Source: Lepidurus packardi
Lineage: Eukaryota; Arthropoda; Branchiopoda; Notostraca; Triopsidae
Direction: 5' to 3'
Length of the DNA stretch: 64,000 bases
NCBI GenBank assembly: GCA_023053545.1
Contig: JAKZAN010000003.1
Location: 467,501 to 531,500, forward strand
The stretch's first letter is position 1. Every line of letters begins with the position of its first letter. The notes beneath the pieces are model-generated. The model was given only the letters and a program-made list of their open reading frames with translations, searched no databases and was not told the DNA's origin. Of the stretch, positions 19,417 to 30,073 are shown piece by piece. Both the position numbers and the translations under genes were made by a program.

Positions 19417-21993
19417 TTACCAGCGGCTTTCCCACTTTTTTGCATGTATTCCTTGATTAGGTTGAGGGCTTCTGCTTAACTTGTCGGGCCAGGTAACAGT
19501 CAGGAGTTGTCTTGCCCTCTCAGGGCAGGAGGTGTATGTCTTATGTTTTGACTGTACTGGTGTGCTTGGCCAATTGCACCAGCTTTTGTATCCGAAGTTT
19601 CTCAATAGCGTGGACTCAAGGAGTAGTTCCAAAGGAAAAAGTCCTGTCTCGGGGCAGTGGTTGGAGTTGTGCGTAGAGCCCCTGTTATTGCTAACAGCCC
19701 TTGTCTATAGGCTTGCTGTAGGGGTCGTAGACTGGAACTGGAGACGTTGCACCAAGCCGGAAACCCGTAACGCATTTTTTGCCACGGCTGTTGTTTGTAA
19801 CAGCGTGCGTAGTTGGGAGCAGGAGATTGGCTTAGAGACTTGTGCCAATTTTTGTATTCTTTACGTGATTTGAAAACCCACACTGGCTACGTGTGTCTTC
19901 CGTGTCAGCTTTGAATCGTAGATCACCCCGAGGTACCGCGCCGTCTCTTCCGGTTTGATTATCGATGATTCCCAGACGAGGGGAGAAGCTTCTGGTGACC
20001 GTCTTCCAGAGAAGTGGATGAGTTCGGTTTTGTCTTTTGAAAACTCTAGTCTTTTTCCCCACTTTTCAAGGGCTGACAGGTTCTTGGTGAGAAACTCAAC
20101 ATTCTTTTTGCTGGAGGGTCCTGTGGTGTCCAGGAGTAAATCGTCGGCAAAGAGTTTGGAACCAATGTGCTTCCGTTTAATAACACTGAGCGATCCGTTG
20201 ATGTAGGTAAGGAAAAGAACTGGGGGAATAGCACTGAGGAACTCCCTTTCGGATGAAGTATGTGTCGCTCATATCAGGCCCATGTGCCACAAACGCTTGT
20301 CTGTCTTGCAGGAAACTCTTGGTCCATTGGATCAGATTTTTTGGGATTTTTAATTTACGTAGCTCGTCTACCAATTTGCCGTGATCCACGTTATCAAAAG
20401 CCCCTTTGATGTCCAGAAGCAGAGCGGTATGCACTTTTCGTTTGTCAAAATTTTCAAGTACTGCGTTGCTGAAGGACGTTAAGGCATCAGTCGTGGATCT
20501 CCCTGGTCTGAAGCCCCACTGCGAATCTGACAGGATGTGATTCTCTTCAAGGAAGACTTGTAATCTTCTGGCGACAGCTTTCTCTAGTAATTTACCAAGG
20601 ATGGGCAGTAGCGCAGTTGGAAGGAAGCTCTTCAATGTGGAGTAGTCTGTTTTGCCGGGCTTTTGGAAGGGGAAGAACTTTTGCTATTTTCCATGGCTTA
20701 AGGAAATATCCGAGGGAGAAGGAAGCGTTAAGAATATTCAGGACAAATCTGCTGAATTGGCTGAATGTCATCTACACCAACAGCTTTATTTGGCCACAAA
20801 CTTCGCAGTAAGTTTGTGATTTCTTCCATAGAGAACTCTGTCTTGGGAGAATTCCGCGTGTTTGCTTGGTCCCGAGGACGGCTGTAGGACTTCTTGGTAG
20901 CTGAAGCCTGTGTACGCATGGTTTGCACGCCTTCCAGCAAGTTTTCCGCGACGTAATTTAGTTTGGAGCGAAGATCCGGGAAAACTTCACCATCTTCTTG
21001 CCGAAGGGTTTCTAGTCGGTTACTGCTGGTTTCTTGTCTTAACGCGCGGTCCAGATTCCAGACTATACTGTTGTCGGGCTTGCTCATCTTGTTCATCCAG
21101 CAGCTGTCTCAGCGTCGTCTAGTTTCGGCTCGATATAGGTTCCTATAAAACTCGATATAGGTTCCTAGCTGACTTCCAAGCTTCTTCGAGGCTCTTACCT
21201 CAAACTGGCGGTATGCACGTAACGTTCTGGTGGCTTTTCTTCGGAGGTCGTTCAGCTCTCTATTCCACCACGGATATGTTCTCGCCTTTGCGGAGCTCTT
21301 GGTATGTTGGTTTCCATTGCTAGATGAATCACCGACGTCAACTTCTCTGTGGCGACATCAATGGTCTCAGCGGTCTCAGCTCTCGAAAGGTTTGAGAGCA
21401 AGCTGTGAGCCCTCAAGAGTTCTGTTGCGATGTCTTTGCAAAGTTTGTCCCAATTAGCTTGGTTATAGCACCATTTTAGCACAGGAGTGTCGGGGTTGAT
21501 TCGTATAAAAGTCAGCAAGGTGGCTCTATGATCTGATTCGTTGTAAAATGTTTCTTCCTCAAGGAGGCTCCATTGCACTTGAGGTGCCAGCTGGGTTGAG
21601 ACCCATGTGAGGTCTATAGTGGATGTTCATGATGTATGACCCCGTTCATTGCTGAAAGTGGGAAGATTCCATTCGTTTAGCAGCTTTAGATTTTGGTTGG
21701 TAACCCAGTCATATAACTGACATCCTGCAGAATCTGGAATTTTTGCTTCCCATAACCAGTGTGGGCGTTGAAATCTCCCGTTAGGACCCAGCTAGAACCC
21801 ACCCGCTGTTTTTTACACAGAACCTCTTCTAGAAGTGAAGTCATGTTCTCAGTGTGACGTCTGTAAATTATTGCAATTATAATCGGAGAACCGCCCGGAG
21901 GAACAAGTTTTAAAATCGCGAAGAGTTCTGTGATTTCCATAATTTGCATTGTGCTGCCAACTTTGTGTAAAAGTATTATGCCTTCGTAATCAC
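19417..21993 (-). pseudogene. LINE ORF2 relic: endonuclease, reverse transcriptase, C-terminus
   Basis: Minus-strand pieces run in order: endonuclease with LTGDFNAHTGYGKQ (21686-21949) and SDHRATLLTF (about 21530), a linker region, reverse transcriptase with LEKAVARRLQ, GFRPGRSTTDAL, LLLDIKGAFDNVDHGKL (20177-20635), the FADD catalytic box (about 20130-20141), and a C-terminal part resembling that of the LINE at 62829-64000 (WCNWPSTPV, ERARQLL). Frameshifts occur at about 21600, 21200, 20700, 20240 and 19620. It belongs to the same broad LINE group as the 63-kb element but is older. The 5' part of the endonuclease is missing at the hAT border (21994). Confidence 0.8.
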
Positions 21994-22099
21994 TAGGGCT
22001 AGTCTAAAATCACGGGATTTTTTTCCAAAAAACACGGTTATGATTCAAAAACAGACCAAAAATTACGGCACCGTGACACTGTTCACTTAAATTGGCCCT

Positions 22100-22289
22100 T
22101 TTTTCAACTCGAAGTCCGAAATACAGTCGAAAAATAAAATATTTAAAAGGCCTGTGAGACTGTCGTGCTGTTCACGTGCTCTAGGTTTACTATGTCGACG
22201 CAGAATACCTCTAAGGATGGCGAAGTTGATAACGATGTAGCTGATTTCAGTTGAATTTGTGGTATAAAAAGAATGTGAAGTACATATCG
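22100..22289 (-). pseudogene. hAT transposase fragment downstream of the gypsy insertion
   Basis: Minus-strand reading gives DRYVLHILFIPQ and later VDIVNLEHVNSTTVSQA, the segment that follows the STDV-type motif in CGGBP1-like hAT transposases. It continues the frame of 41659-42237 across the gypsy element. It stops near 22140 and no C-terminal dimerisation domain follows before the terminal repeat. Confidence 0.68.
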
Positions 22290-22294
22290 ATCTT

Positions 22295-22389
22295 TGTTGT
22301 GTTTTTGTTCTGACTGTATTAGTCCCGCCACTACATCTGGTGGCTTTACACTGCATTACATAACTGTATGAGTTAACCAACTCACCACA
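22295..22389 (-). repeat. 3' LTR (95 bp) of the gypsy element
   Basis: Begins TGTTGTGTTTTTG and ends CTCACCACA on the plus strand. Complete copy; about 5 of 95 positions differ from the 5' LTR at 41564-41658. It is very short for an element with a full gag-pol. Confidence 0.85.
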
Positions 22390-22459
22390 TCCCCCCATTA
22401 AGATTCCAATAATGATTGAAGCTTTCACATTACTAGGGACATACATATCAAATTAGTTA

Positions 22460-25400
22460 TAAATTTAGCTTCTTTGGGGCTTTGACAATTATTGGGCTCC
22501 TGCGCTTTACTGCATAGCTGGAGGTAACTCCTTTTCGGGTTTTACGATTCGGTGTGTCGCTGCCATCGTCGGGATTTCCTCCGATGCGCTCACCGTCCGA
22601 TAAAGTATGGTCCAGTTGGAGAAATCTTCTGTTCCTCCAGTACTCTGCACCCGTGGGCGAAAGGATACGGTAATCCCTTCGTTTCCCTACGTCTACGATA
22701 AGGCCGGTTTGGTCCCAAGGCTTCGTTGTATGATTCTGGACTCGGACTGCATCTCCTTGTTGTAAAGGGGGTAACGTTCTGGTCCTTTCGTCATACCGCT
22801 CTTTAGTTGCCCTCTTCAGCTCCTCCGCTTCCTTTCGCTTCGACCTAAATCAATTTATTCTCCGGTTCGAATGCCATCTGGTGAGCGGGAATGATGGAAC
22901 GCAATGGGCGGCCAAAGACGATTTGCGCTGGGGATCTTCCATGTTCTCTCGGAGTGTTTCTCCATTCAAGCAATCCTCTGCGGAATGAGTCTGTGTTCAA
23001 ATCGCCTGAGGGTGAAGTCTTCTTTACTAGCGACTTCATTGCTTTAACTGCGGCTTCCGCTAGACCATTGCTCTGAAGGTAGTATGGGGTGGACTTCCTG
23101 TGCTCTACTCCCAATTTTTCAAGAACTCCGCGAATTCTGCGGACTTAAATTGTGGGCCACCGTCGGATCGCAACCTTAGCGGAACTCCGAAGTCCACGAA
23201 GTTTCTTCCAAGTGCACGTACTACGTCCGCGGTTGCCGGGTCTCGTCCGCGCCATACGTCGACGATTGGCCAACTCGATGATCTATCGGTTTATACCAAA
23301 AATGCCTTTGATCCTTCTTTAAAGGGGTCTATCGCGACTTCTTCGAACACTCGCTTAGGGGTGGGTTCGGTTGACAACGGCTCAGGTGGCAAGCAGGTGC
23401 GGTGCTCTTGACATGGCACGCAGCTTTGCACCGTAGTCATGATGTCGTTGTTCATGCCGGGACAAAATACGGTTTGTCGGGCTCGCCTTTTTGATCGCTC
23501 TATCCCTTGGTTTGAAGCGTGCAGATTTTCCAAATTGTCTTTCCTTGTGGCTTTCGGGATGACGATACGAGCTCTGAACAATAAAAGGCCATCCGAAGTA
23601 GATAATTCATTTCGGATATTCCAGTAGGGTTTTATCGCTTTACTAGCTTGCGCATTTGATTTGGGAAATCCATTTTCGACAGCATTAATTACTTCGCCAT
23701 ATTCCAGGTCGTCTTTTGCGACCTTTTTCAAATTTTCTAACATTTGGTCGGGAATTGCTGTCTTCAACTCTGTAGCTTCGATCACTCGTACTTTCATAGC
23801 TGCGTCGCATGCTTGACTCGCATTGTGATCCTCTTCTAGGTCTTCTGCCGAGGGATCTGTGACTGGTGAACGGCTTAATGCGTATGGTATGGAGTGATTT
23901 TTCTTTTTTTTCCAGATCGTTTTGGATACGAATTGCGATATTCGCTCCTTCATTCGCTGTAAACGCGGGTTTTCTACGGCGTCCAGTGTATATTTGTCCA
24001 AAATGGTGACTAAAGGCTGGTGGTCTACGATTAGCGTGAATTTTGGTAGGCCAAGAAGGTGTAATCGACACTTCTTCATGATCCACTCGACAGCTCTAAG
24101 TTCCAGTTCTACCATGGCGTAGCGACTTTCGGCTTCGGTTACAAATCGCGAACCGCATTGGATAAATTTCCATTGGCTCCCGTGTTTTTGAAGTAAGGCA
24201 AATCCAAGGCCATTCTTCCTGGACGCGTCGGTCATTAATGCTGTCTCGAGCGTCGGTTCATACGGGGCGAGTACGGGTGGAGCTGTCAGCGCTTTTTCAA
24301 GTGCTAGGAAGGCGACTTAATGTCATGGTTCCATTCGAACGTGTTTGAAGCTTTCAGAAGAGGGCGTAATGGCGTTGCTAGCGCGCTTACTTCGTGTGAG
24401 AAGTGAGCTAGCTGCTCGACGAGTCCCATAAATGATCTGAGGGCGGTGATATTTGTTGGCCGAGGGAACTTGGTAATCCGCCACAGTTTTGCAGGATCTG
24501 CAGCGATTCCTCCCTTCTTGACTACATAACCGCACCAGTTTACTTCTGGCTCGGCGAATGCGAACTTCTTCCTGCTTAGTGTTATACCGGCCTCGCGACA
24601 GCGTTGTAGATTCTCTCGTACGCTCTTGAGATGCTGTTGCAACGTTTCGTTGTGGACGAGTATGTCGTTAACTACTTTTGACAAGTGCAACATCCCATGG
24701 AATACTTTATCTGTACGGCGACAAAATTCATCACCGGCAGATATTAGACCCATGGTTCCTCTTAGGAACTCGTAACGGCCCCATGGGGTGACCAATATTG
24801 TCAGTTTTTGGCTCGCTTCGTCAAGCGGGATTTGCCAATATCCATGGGTTGCGTCCATCGTTGAGAAAAAGCTGTCTTGAATGGACACGCTGGCTAGTAC
24901 GTCTTTTGGCAACTGCACTGGGTGAAAGGGTCTTTTTACGAAGGCGTTCAACTTTGTTAAGTCGACACAAATACGTATTCCTCCTTTTGGTTTTTGGACA
25001 ACTACGAGGGGGTGCGTCCATTCGCTTGGTTCGGTAACGGGGCTGATGATGCCGCTCTGCTCCATTTCGTCCAGCATCCTCTTCACCTCTTCTCTTTGGG
25101 CATATGGGATGGGACGTGGTCCATTGACGATATACGGAGTGGCGTTTTCCCGTAACTCGATTTTCATTGGCGGTCCGTTCATCGTAACCAGATTTCCCTC
25201 CTCGCTAAATACGTCGTCGAATTCCGTCAACAGCTGTTGCTTGAGCATCGTCCGCTGAGCGTCTATGCCTGCTTTGTCGCTTTCTTGGACTGATCAGAGT
25301 TTAATGGGTTCTGGGAAATGCTCTGGGAGGATTCCCAACTCTTTGCATGCTGTCCATGGTAACAGCAATCCCTTTTGCTGTGGGCTCACGATTATTGTCT

Positions 25401-25812
25401 CCGTGGTTGACCTTCCTTTTAGGGCAATAATGGAGTCTATTTCGCCAATAACGTCCATTGTTAGGTCATTCGCGGCTACTAATCCGTCTATGCTCTTACA
25501 TTTGAGATTGTGCTCGTGAATTCCCAAGGTGTGTATGACGTCCAAGCCGGCTACTGTCGCTTAAGCTCCACTGTCGGGTACGGCGAATATTTTCCCCAAC
25601 CTTGCTCCAGTGGCCAAATCGCTTATTTCGACGCTGATTTGGGGAACGCGGCTACGCCTCCCAACTTGCAGGAACCGTACACTGCGATCTTTTTTCCTGG
25701 TCCTGTGTTCTCCGACGGTTTCTGTTGGGCTTTTGGGTCCTTGTCCTTGCACATTTTCGCGAAATGGTTCGGTTTCTGGCATATACTGCATGTTCGACCC
25801 ATCGCTGGACAT
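22460..25812 (-). pseudogene. Gypsy pol relic (protease, RT, RNase H, integrase)
   Basis: Protease active site VPDSGA is at about 25563-25580 and is followed at once by a stop. Reverse transcriptase (24304-25248) shows MDATHGYWQIPLD and GTMGLISAGDEF; the catalytic box reads VNDIL where related elements have VDDIL, so the first Asp is lost. RNase H (from 24235) shows [14 protein letters not shown], and the HHCC zinc domain and integrase follow ([29 protein letters not shown] at 22845-23114) in different frames. The C-terminal tail ends near 22460. The RT resembles the K02A2.6-like branch. Several frameshifts make it non-functional. Confidence 0.87.
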
Positions 25813-26670
25813 TTACCATTATATGCGACGTTCCGCATCTATGGCAGGTGCCAGGCCTAATTTGTGATTGTGAATTGCGGTTTTTGCTTCGGTGACTTCG
25901 TTGGCTGGTTTCGGGGGCTTTGTCCCGATTAATCGCGCTAATCGAGGCTTTTGAGAGAATGGGCGCATTTTTAGCCGCGTTTTCTTCGCTACGGCAAATG
26001 TTTACTGTAACTTGCAACGGTGGGAACGGCGTAATAGCCAAGATCTTCTTGTGGGTCTCTTGGTCTTTGATTCCGGATATAATCCGGGTAGTCAGGCGTG
26101 TTTCCCAACATACGCTGCAGAGGTCTGCACAACCGGCGATTTTTTGTAGGCGAATAAAGTAGTCGTCGAATGATTCTGACTGTCTTTGGCAGCGCTCGTC
26201 AAATTCTGCGCGTTTAATGCCATATTCTTGCGACCTCGGAGGTATTCGGCGATTTTGTCGAGGACTTCATCCATTTCGTAGTGGTTCTCGGGTGTGATGT
26301 TTAAAATCATCTCGATGGCCTGGTGCATTTTGTCAGTCATTACGGATCTCAATGCTGACATTTGCACGTCGATAGGATGCTGGTTCACCCTTTCCAACTT
26401 GCATAAATCCTCCCATTTGGCGCGCCAAGTCTTGAAGTCCCTTAGAGAAACGTCGAATTCCAGCTTCTCGAAATTCGAAACGTTAATTTTCGCCTTGCTG
26501 CTGTCACACGAAACCGGTTGTTCTACGCGTTGCGGCCTAGGGTTGGGGTGGCTGCTTGACGCGTTGGTTAGGGCTGCAAAGGCACTTAAAAGTTGCGTCT
26601 GCAGGAGCTCTCGAGCCTCGCGCTCCCTGTCTTGGGTCTCGCGGAACTTTTGCTCTTGTTCGGTGAGCAT
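25623..26670 (-). pseudogene. Gypsy gag relic
   Basis: The start ATG is at 26670. The first frame (26092-26670) has a Gln/Glu/Arg-rich N-terminus and a capsid-like part (FKTWRAKWEDLCKLE). Downstream, in two other frames, two zinc knuckles are visible: CHRCGTSH.. and CSICQKPNHFAKMC (25623-25860). A frameshift between the knuckles and another near 26060 break the gene. Confidence 0.78.
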
Positions 26671-26797
26671 GGCGATTAACTCTATTTTTGTAATTGGGTT
26701 TTCGTACTTTCAGCACCTTCTGCGGGATGACTATCTTCTGAAGTGTCCCCCTGCTTCTACGATTGCGTGGCATTTTCACACACACTTAGGGTTGAAA

Positions 26798-26916
26798 ACG
26801 AATTCACAAAGGTCAGAGATAAACTTATACCGACTGCGCCATGTTGTGTTTTTGTTCTGACTGTATTAGTCCCGCCACTACATCTGCTGGTTATACACTG
26901 TATTACATAACTGTCT
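26798..26916. repeat. Left copy of the 119-bp direct repeat flanking the Polinton
   Basis: Identical over all 119 bases to 41520-41638. It spans the gypsy leader end, primer binding site (TGGCGCAGTCGGTATAAG in minus sense) and the inner 75 bp of the gypsy 5' LTR. Three bases (AGT) separate it from the Polinton terminus. Confidence 0.93.
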
Positions 26917-26919
26917 AGT

Positions 26920-27780
26920 AGTATAGGTACCACCATTACTGCCACCTCCATTACTGCCGCACCAATAGGAAGCCTCCATTTCTCCCAAGCCCCGCCCCTT
27001 TTATGGCTGCACCAATAGGATGCCTTCATTTCTCCCCTAGTTCCCGCCCTGACGCCTGCGCAGTATGGTTTGACAACACCTAGTTTCTAGCGTTTCCGCC
27101 ACTTTCACGTTGGCGCTGTCCTCACAATTGAGCAGCTCTCGTGTCGACAACAGTGTCCTCCGCAAACAAACTTAATTACCATTAAAGTTAAAGACATTTT
27201 TTCGGACTCGACATTAAAGTTAAAGACACTTTTTCAGGATTACCATTAAAGTTAAAGACACTTTTTCAGATTCGACATTAAAGTTAAGGACACTTTTTCG
27301 AGAATAGACATTAAAGTTAAAGACACTTTTTCAGAATCAACATTAAAGTTAAGGACACTTTTTCGAGAATAGACATTAAAGTTAAAGACACTTTTCGAGA
27401 TTCATCATTTAAGTTAAAGACACTTTTTTCACAAAATACACACACATTTAAGTAAAGACACTTTTTCAAAAATAGACATTAAAGTTAATGACACTTTTTC
27501 GGAGATAGACATTTAAGTTAAAGACACTTTTTGTAAGTTTAACCTTCGAAATGTATTTTCTTTCAACAAATACAATTACAAATTCATTCAAAATAATGGT
27601 TGGTGGTTTCACTACACTGTAAGATTTTTTTTGGAGAGTGTGCCATCATGCTCATCAGGCTATCAACTGTTGCACACACACTGATAACACCAACTCACCA
27701 ACTCTTGCGTTTGCACAACCCCTCTGGCTAGGATGCTTGTCAGCTCACACTCATGTGTTTGACACCCCATCAAGCTGTGG
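26920..27780. repeat. Left terminal inverted repeat of the Polinton
   Basis: Outer ~250 bp are GC-rich unique sequence with one visible mismatch to the right end. Then come 11 units of about 31 bp (27177-27540; core ATTAAAGTTAAAGACACTTT). The inner part holds a conserved block with an ATGATGGCACAC start-like sequence (complement at 27640-27655) and GTGTTTGAC/CTCACACTC motifs. The inner edge is near 27780. Confidence 0.9.
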
Positions 27781-27884
27781 CTGTTATTGAGTATTCGAGA
27801 ATACCATATAGTTTTTCATTGGCGCGCACTGTCAAACGTGTCACTTTGCTTTTCAATTGACCTGACGCATTGTTATAATGTTTG

Positions 27885-28205
27885 TCAAAAGCATACTCGT
27901 TGGGAGAGTCTTTCAATTTTTTTTATCACATCGTTTAAAAACATTTTTCTCACCAATATTTGCTTCACAGTTTTTTCCCCATTGTTTAACTGTTCCATCA
28001 CAACACTTAGCACTATTTTTAACATAATGTTGGAGTGTTCTTGTCCACATTTTAATATAACACTGAGTGCTTCACGTTTGGTATCCATAGCGAATTGTTC
28101 TATAGAGAAAAACTTTGGAACAATACAATTTATCGATGGCGAGGGGATGTAGTCGTGATCGAATGTTGGGTCGATATACAATTCTGCACGAGTTCGCACC
28201 CTCAA
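27885..28205 (-). CDS. Hypothetical Polinton protein, helical
   Basis: A 106-codon frame with mixed charged and hydrophobic pattern predicted to be helical (for example IMLKIVLSVVMEQLNNGEKTV). No family recognised. It lies between the left terminal repeat and a decayed paralogue of the next gene. It might be the 3' exon of a spliced transcript coming from upstream, since TTTTAG stands just before codon 1 region (about 28213-28218 in sense), but no matching donor was proved. Confidence 0.4.
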   Translation of the reverse strand: MRVRTRAELYIDPTFDHDYIPSPSINCIVPKFFSIEQFAMDTKREALSVILKCGQEHSNIMLKIVLSVVMEQLNNGEKTVKQILVRKMFLNDVIKKIERLSQRVCF

Positions 28206-28259
28206 ACTCTTTGTATCTAAAACGAGTTTAGATTATTTATTTGAACATAAACTTTGTGA

Positions 28260-28420
28260 TAATAATTACAGTTTGCCATGATGTTGGAGTAAAGCTTATG
28301 CGAGCGTCCACAAGAACTTCATTTATTTGTTATGTAGTAATATTTATTGTTATCACGTGTTACTACGTTTTTGATAACCTTCACAGCAGCACTGTAAATA
28401 CCAAATTTACCCAAAATGAA
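28260..28420 (-). pseudogene. Decayed partial duplicate of the 28442-28894 gene
   Basis: In minus sense it reads GGGTAAATTTGGTATTTACA followed by GGTTATCAA and CACGTGATA, matching GGGTAAATTTCGTATTTACA, GGTTATCAATG and CGTGTGATAG inside the next gene (28780-28860). No open frame remains. It shows that this gene was duplicated in tandem. Confidence 0.55.
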
Positions 28421-28441
28421 TTTTAACATGTTGAATACATT

Positions 28442-28894
28442 TCAATACATACAAACATTTACAGAATTACCGTTGTTAAATGTGCAGGTGTACACAAACA
28501 TTGGTTCTACAATTTCTGTAGAAGTCCACGTGGATTGCATATAGTCATTCCACAGGAAATGATCGGCAACATCCATCGACCAGGTCAGTCCATCATCAAG
28601 CAGACATCCGTTAATAGATTGAATAGAAGCGGTCTCACCACCAACGAATAGGTTCACAAGCATTCTTTGTTGAGAAGGTTCTGGAATAAACCGGAAAGCA
28701 CCATCTTGCGCGCAAACCCAAATTTCGTTGAAATTGTTGTGAAACACAATCGGATCTTCGTTATGTATAAATTTAATACATGCTTGACTCGAACTATCAC
28801 ACGTTACAAGACATTGATAACCATTTGCAGCTGCTATGTAAATACGAAATTTACCCAAAGCAGTAACAAAACTTTTTGGAGAGCGTGCCATCAT
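28442..28894 (-). CDS. Hypothetical Polinton protein (MMARSPK family)
   Basis: A 150-residue frame when started at the ATG pair at 28889-28894 (MMARSPKSFVTALGKFRIYI). I prefer that start because the same ATG context recurs in the terminal repeat. It is rich in Cys, Trp and Phe (IWVCAQDGAFRFIPEP, WSMDVADHFLWNDY) and looks like a compact beta-rich fold; no family recognised. The upstream GT/CA-rich repeats probably hold its promoter. Confidence 0.5.
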   Translation of the reverse strand: MMARSPKSFVTALGKFRIYIAAANGYQCLVTCDSSSQACIKFIHNEDPIVFHNNFNEIWVCAQDGAFRFIPEPSQQRMLVNLFVGGETASIQSINGCLLDDGLTWSMDVADHFLWNDYMQSTWTSTEIVEPMFVYTCTFNNGNSVNVCMY

Positions 28895-28960
28895 GCTCGT
28901 CGGGCAGTCAACTGTCGCACACGCACACACTCTCTGATAACGCCAGTGCACTCTACACAC

Positions 28961-29265
28961 ACACTAGAATGTTCAACGATAACAACTCTTGCGCTTGCGC
29001 ACCCCTCAAGCTGAGATGTTGACCAATCCCCACTCTTCCCTCAACACAACCCTCAGGTTAGTGTGTTTGACAACCCACACTGTTGCGCTCGCACACCCTC
29101 TCATGCAGGAGTGTTGACCAATCCCATTCTTCCATCGACACACCCCTCAGACTTGACTGTGTGACTACCCCCATTGTTATGCATGCACACTCTCAGGCTA
29201 GGGTGTTTGACAACCCACACTCTTGCGCCTGTGCACCCCATCACTGATTGGTTGATAAATTCGCT
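28961..29265. repeat. Degenerate ~60-bp repeats upstream of divergent Polinton genes
   Basis: At least four imperfect copies of a unit containing GTGTTTGACAACCCACACT, TTGCGC and ACACCC(CT)CAGGCTAG-like blocks occur here. Related blocks sit in the inner terminal repeats (27650-27780, 40400-40740, 2400-2740). They lie between the divergent 28442 and 29373 genes and may be regulatory. Confidence 0.6.
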
Positions 29266-29315
29266 ATCTCGCGTCGACACAGTTTCCCCTACCCTTGCAG
29301 TCGGCCGATCTTCTT

Positions 29316-29351
29316 TATAAACAGCACACATCCTTTTAAAAGTATTCAGTC
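29316..29351 (+). promoter_or_regulatory. Core promoter of the acidic-repeat gene
   Basis: TATAAA at 29316-29321 and an arthropod-type initiator TTCAGTC at 29345-29351, with the likely +1 A at 29348, 32 bp from the TATA box. The gene's ATG follows at 29373. Confidence 0.6.
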
Positions 29352-29372
29352 AGCTTTCTGAATTTGATAATA

Positions 29373-29975
29373 ATGTCAAACTCTAACAAGCAGACTGGAG
29401 CAGTCTCCAATTCCGGATTTAGAAGCGAGCGTAAATGGCAACCCGTCTACGCTGAAGAAAGCCCAACCCGTTTTCAAGAGAAGACAGTGCATGTCAAAGG
29501 ACATTGGCACTGCACACTCAGGAAACCGGCAAAACGTTGGGTAGTGGCAGTAAAAGTGTTACGAGCCACCGGAGAGCCGACAACCTATGGCGCCACATAC
29601 GGTTTTCCAACCGATCATCTCGAGGATGTAATCGATGCGTTGCTAGTACTGAAAGAGTACATCAACAACCAAGAGGACAAGTCTGAAGACTCTGATATTG
29701 AAATAGAAGAGGTGTGCCCACCAATTAAAAAAGACAAGAAACGTACCATTGTCAAAATGAACGCTTCCAATACGAAAGTAAAAGAATTCAAGAAGCGCAA
29801 GATCGTCAAAATGATGGAAGATTCTGACGCGGAAGTAGAAGAGGCGACACCCACGTTTGAAGACAAGAAGCATAAACCCACCATGGTTGAAGACTCTGAT
29901 GTTGAAATAGAAGAGCATAAGTCAACCAAAGTAAAAGCTGTTGTCAATGGTCGCACTCTTCGTCCACGTTTTTAA
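29373..29975 (+). CDS. Polinton protein with acidic EDSD repeats
   Basis: 200 residues from the ATG at 29373 (chosen because it follows a TATA/initiator pair). Residues 1-90 form a basic and aromatic domain (RKWQPVYAEES, GHWHCTLRKPAKRWVVAVKV) ending in a helix (DHLEDVIDALLVLKEYI); it faintly resembles PC4-type single-strand DNA binding folds, which is only a guess. The C-terminal half has three repeats of EDSD(I/A/V)E(I/V)EE, each followed by a Lys-rich block, good casein-kinase-2-like sites and likely nuclear signals. It is the only intact plus-strand gene in this Polinton. Confidence 0.6.
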   Translation: MSNSNKQTGAVSNSGFRSERKWQPVYAEESPTRFQEKTVHVKGHWHCTLRKPAKRWVVAVKVLRATGEPTTYGATYGFPTDHLEDVIDALLVLKEYINNQEDKSEDSDIEIEEVCPPIKKDKKRTIVKMNASNTKVKEFKKRKIVKMMEDSDAEVEEATPTFEDKKHKPTMVEDSDVEIEEHKSTKVKAVVNGRTLRPRF

Positions 29976-30073
29976 TAACGGGGTATGCAAATGTCTCTAA
30001 TAACATAGAGATACACCATCTGTATTGTTTGACATTGTCAGAAATACACTATTTGTATTGAAATTTGTTTGTA

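Noticed and set aside
23291-24235. An intact gypsy RNase H-integrase gene
   Set aside because: Although 314 codons are open, the frame starts in mid-RNase H and stops in the integrase; neighbouring parts are in other frames.
27177-27540. CRISPR-like look of the evenly spaced repeats
   Set aside because: Units are near-identical over their whole ~31 bp, without unique spacers, and they belong to a eukaryotic Polinton terminal repeat.
29615-29956. Long Ser-rich minus frames opposite the acidic-repeat gene
   Set aside because: Antisense of GAAGA/GAC-rich codons; the plus frame has promoter and domain-like content.
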